Positions 62,601-64,000 of a stretch of 64,000 bases of DNA are shown one piece after another. The first letter of the stretch is position 1. The number at the start of each line of letters is the position of its first letter. The stretch is from the NCBI RefSeq assembly GCF_900631615.1, contig NZ_LR131273.1, positions 2,760,850 to 2,824,849 on the forward strand, given 5' to 3'. The stretch is from Tsukamurella paurometabola. Lineage in GTDB: Bacteria; Actinomycetota; Actinomycetes; Mycobacteriales; Mycobacteriaceae. Made by a program: the position numbers and the translations under genes. The notes beneath the pieces are model-generated. The model searched no databases. It saw only the letters and a program-made list of their open reading frames with translations, and had not been told where the DNA came from.

Positions 62601-62616
62601 TGTGATCTGCATCACA
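62601..62616 (+). promoter_or_regulatory. Perfect CRP/GlxR-type site upstream of the phasin-like gene
   Basis: TGTGA-TCTGCA-TCACA, 10 of 10 match to TGTGA-N6-TCACA. It lies 78 bases upstream of the phasin-like start and directly before the GCGTAA array. Confidence 0.7.
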
Positions 62617-62621
62617 ACGCA

Positions 62622-62671
62622 TTGCGTAAAGATTACGCGGCGCGTAATTTCTTTATTACGCAAACGCGTAA
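62622..62671. promoter_or_regulatory. Array of five GCGTAA/TTACGC half-sites
   Basis: TTGCGTAA (62622-62629), ATTACGC (62632-62638), GCGTAAT (62642-62648), TTACGCAA (62656-62663) and GCGTAA (62666-62671). They form two inverted repeats: ATTACGC-N3-GCGTAAT, nested inside TTGCGTAA...TTACGCAA. The block is AT-rich and sits just before the phasin-like ribosome site. PhaR-type regulators are candidates to bind it. Confidence 0.65.
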
Positions 62672-62693
62672 ACATCACACAGGAGGATTCGTC

Positions 62694-62939
62694 ATGGGTA
62701 ACAGCACCAAGTCCAAGAAGGCCGCGACCGAGCCGTCGATCAGCAACTTCCTGTCCGGCGTCGTCGGCAACACCAAGGATCTCGTCGACAACCTGATCGA
62801 GAACGTGGAGAGCGCCGAGAAGGGCGCGCGCAAGGGCGCCCACAAGTTCGCCAAGAAGGACATCAAGAACCTGCGCAAGCAGACGGAGACGCTGAACGAG
62901 CAGGTGAAGAAGCTCTCCAAGGTCACCAAGACCAAGTGA
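62694..62939 (+). CDS. Phasin-like amphipathic helical protein (81 aa)
   Basis: 81 residues from ATG 62694, ribosome site AGGAGG 7 bases upstream. Almost wholly helical: ISNFLSGVVGNTKDLVDNLIENVE, then a basic lysine-rich coil (KKDIKNLRKQTETLNEQVKKLSKVTKTK). The composition is that of polyhydroxyalkanoate granule phasins, and the next gene encodes a PhaR-type regulator. No direct family match is claimed; other coiled-coil roles remain possible. Confidence 0.55.
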   Translation: MGNSTKSKKAATEPSISNFLSGVVGNTKDLVDNLIENVESAEKGARKGAHKFAKKDIKNLRKQTETLNEQVKKLSKVTKTK

Positions 62940-62970
62940 GTCGGATCGCCGACTCCCGCGAACGACGAGG

Positions 62971-63007
62971 ATCACCCGGGACGCCCGCAGGGCGCGTCCC
63001 GGGTGAT
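62971..63007 (+). terminator. Terminator of the phasin-like gene
   Basis: Perfect 14-bp stem ATCACCCGGGACGC / GCGTCCCGGGTGAT with a 9-base loop, 31 bases past the stop, followed by TCTGCGTTCG. Confidence 0.8.
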
Positions 63008-63066
63008 TCTGCGTTCGGCGGAGCGGCGGTAGGCTCGACACCGGGCGAAGCCCTAGAGGAGGGGTC

Positions 63067-63627
63067 ATGACCGACGACGAACCGTATCTGATCAAGCGGT
63101 ACTCGAATCGCAAGCTGTACGACTCGGTCCGGCGTCGTTTCACCACCCTCGACGAGATCGCGGTGCTGCTCGATGCGGGGGTCCGGATCGTGGTCCGCGA
63201 CCACGACGTGGGCACCGATCGCACCGACGAGGTGCTCGCTCAGCTCATCCGCCGCCGGGCGCAGAGTCGCCCGCGCACGTCGGGTTCCGGTGCCTCCAGT
63301 CTCCTCGCCGACCTGCTGCGTGCGCCCGCCGAGGTCGCGCAGACCGTCGTCGGCGGCTTGGCGGGCCAGGGGGACGGCGCGACCGCTCCGTCCTCCGAGT
63401 CCGATGACGCCGGGGCGGCCCGGGCCACGGGCGCTGACGACGGTGAGGGGAAGAAGCCGACGAAGTCCGAGTCCGCCTCGGGTGCGGCGACGTCCGACGG
63501 GGCGAAGGCGCCGGCGGACGGTGCGGATCAGCGCGACGAGGAGATCCGCGAGCTGCGCGAGCAGGTCAGTGCCCTCACGGAAGCGGTCACGCTCCTGCTC
63601 AAGGAGAAGTCGGACCGCGCGGAGTAG
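63067..63627 (+). CDS. phaR: PhaR-like polyhydroxyalkanoate synthesis regulator
   Basis: 186 residues from ATG 63067, ribosome site GAGGAGGGG. The N-terminal domain LIKRYSNRKLYDSVRRRFTTLDEIAVLLDAG...VVRDHDVGTDRTDEVLAQLI is the PHB/PHA accumulation regulator DNA-binding domain (YxNRKLYD). After it come an acidic, serine/alanine-rich linker and a C-terminal coiled coil (RDEEIRELREQVSALTEAVTLLL). PhaR binds granules and DNA and represses phasin genes until granules form. The preceding gene is phasin-like and has an operator array, which fits. Ends inside the convergent TehA gene (29-bp overlap). Confidence 0.8.
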   Translation: MTDDEPYLIKRYSNRKLYDSVRRRFTTLDEIAVLLDAGVRIVVRDHDVGTDRTDEVLAQLIRRRAQSRPRTSGSGASSLLADLLRAPAEVAQTVVGGLAGQGDGATAPSSESDDAGAARATGADDGEGKKPTKSESASGAATSDGAKAPADGADQRDEEIRELREQVSALTEAVTLLLKEKSDRAE

Positions 63628-64000
63628 TGCCCCTCCGTGGGCCGCGGGTCGCCACCACGGCCATCCCCAGCGCGACTGCCAGCCACGCCGCCGGTGCGAA
63701 CCAGGCGTCGGCGTGCGCGATGGGGGACATCCACTCCAGGCCGGCGGCGTCGCCGAGGCGCAACGTGGCCTGACCGTACATGCCGATCGGGAAGACGATC
63801 GACCACAGTGCGAGCCGCAGGAAGTCCGACTCGGGAGAGCGGCGCCACTGCCACAGGGTGAGTGTCACGAGGAGCGGTACCAGCCAGGTGGCGAACGCCC
63901 ACAGGCACACGCACACGGCGGTGACGAACTCCGGCGCGAGGATCCTTTCGCCCGACGGGAGTGCGGCCAGCTCCGATCCCGCGAGGATCGAGATCGCGGC
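63599..64000 (-). CDS. TehA/SLAC1-type transporter, C-terminal part (5' end outside window)
   Basis: 134 residues run from the stop at 63599 to the right end of the window in one frame, so the start is missing. Three membrane helices with WLVPLLVTLTLWQWR, LWSIVFPIGMYGQATLRLG and WFAPAAWLAVALGMAVV. The phrase LWSIVFPIGMYG is typical of tellurite-resistance/dicarboxylate transporter (TDT, SLAC1-like) proteins. Substrate unknown. Confidence 0.7.
   Translation of the reverse strand, partial: AAISILAGSELAALPSGERILAPEFVTAVCVCLWAFATWLVPLLVTLTLWQWRRSPESDFLRLALWSIVFPIGMYGQATLRLGDAAGLEWMSPIAHADAWFAPAAWLAVALGMAVVATRGPRRGTTPRGPTSP

Overview
The window is high-GC actinobacterial DNA from the order Mycobacteriales. 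The gene order helicase/nuclease AdnB, TrkA-type K+ channel, NudC, mycoredoxin, UvrD2, WhiB7, ABC1 kinase, E1-like protein, DUF2342 zincin, PDZ-Lon protease, UPF0182 is that of M. tuberculosis Rv3201c-Rv3193c. The block prfB, MscS, proline-rich membrane protein, ftsE, ftsX, smpB, ssrA matches Rv3105c-Rv3100c. The flanking genes differ from Mycobacterium, and I would guess Tsukamurella or a close relative; the genus is an inference.

Layout. 1-9736: DNA repair and redox genes (adnB end, K+ channel, F420 oxidoreductase, sulfurtransferase, nudC, mycoredoxin, uvrD2). 9737-10643: whiB7 with a long leader that carries a small alanine-rich upstream ORF. 10792-14975: acyl-CoA dehydrogenase, a long CoA-transferase and a MarR/VOC pair. 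14982-23409: the Rv3197-Rv3193c-like core. 23522-27560: initiator tRNA, acetyltransferases, a TauE permease, an AmpG-like MFS protein and a short resuscitation-promoting factor. 28125-33608: an MMPL transporter whose C-terminus is a degenerate tRNA-guanine transglycosylase domain, followed (reading rightwards) by a NarL-type two-component system that shares an inverted-repeat motif with the transporter promoter. 33767-38556: FadE pair, HisN, small membrane protein, TauE permease. 38618-44196: translation termination, division and trans-translation genes ending in tmRNA. 44477-47857: unrecognised small genes and a serine hydrolase, possibly an acquired segment behind ssrA. 48073-50388: Excalibur protein, class 2 lipase, zinc/cobalt efflux protein. 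50472-57741: a sugar-acid catabolic cluster. 57925-60561: phosphoglucomutase, DsbA-like protein, tRNA-Ala. 60649-64000: DUF1330, DUF445, phasin-like protein, PhaR-like regulator and the end of a TehA/SLAC1-type protein.

How the genes work together. The 50472-57741 cluster can be read as a complete route from N-acetyl-D-glucosaminate: GntP-type uptake, N-acyl-D-amino-acid deacylase, PLP-dependent D-serine dehydratase/D-threonine aldolase-like enzyme, RidA, 2-keto-3-deoxygluconate kinase and KDPG aldolase, under an IclR regulator and a CRP-like site. CRP/GlxR-like sites (consensus TGTGA-N6-TCACA) recur upstream of acyl-CoA, Rpf, sugar-acid and phasin-like genes, which suggests shared cAMP-type control of carbon storage and use. 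Thirteen genes have a TANNNT hexamer 6-8 bases before an ATG or GTG, the arrangement expected for leaderless mRNAs.

The most unusual item is the MMPL-TGT fusion (28125-31601). Second is the proposed glucosaminate pathway. No mobile element, integrase or CRISPR array was seen.
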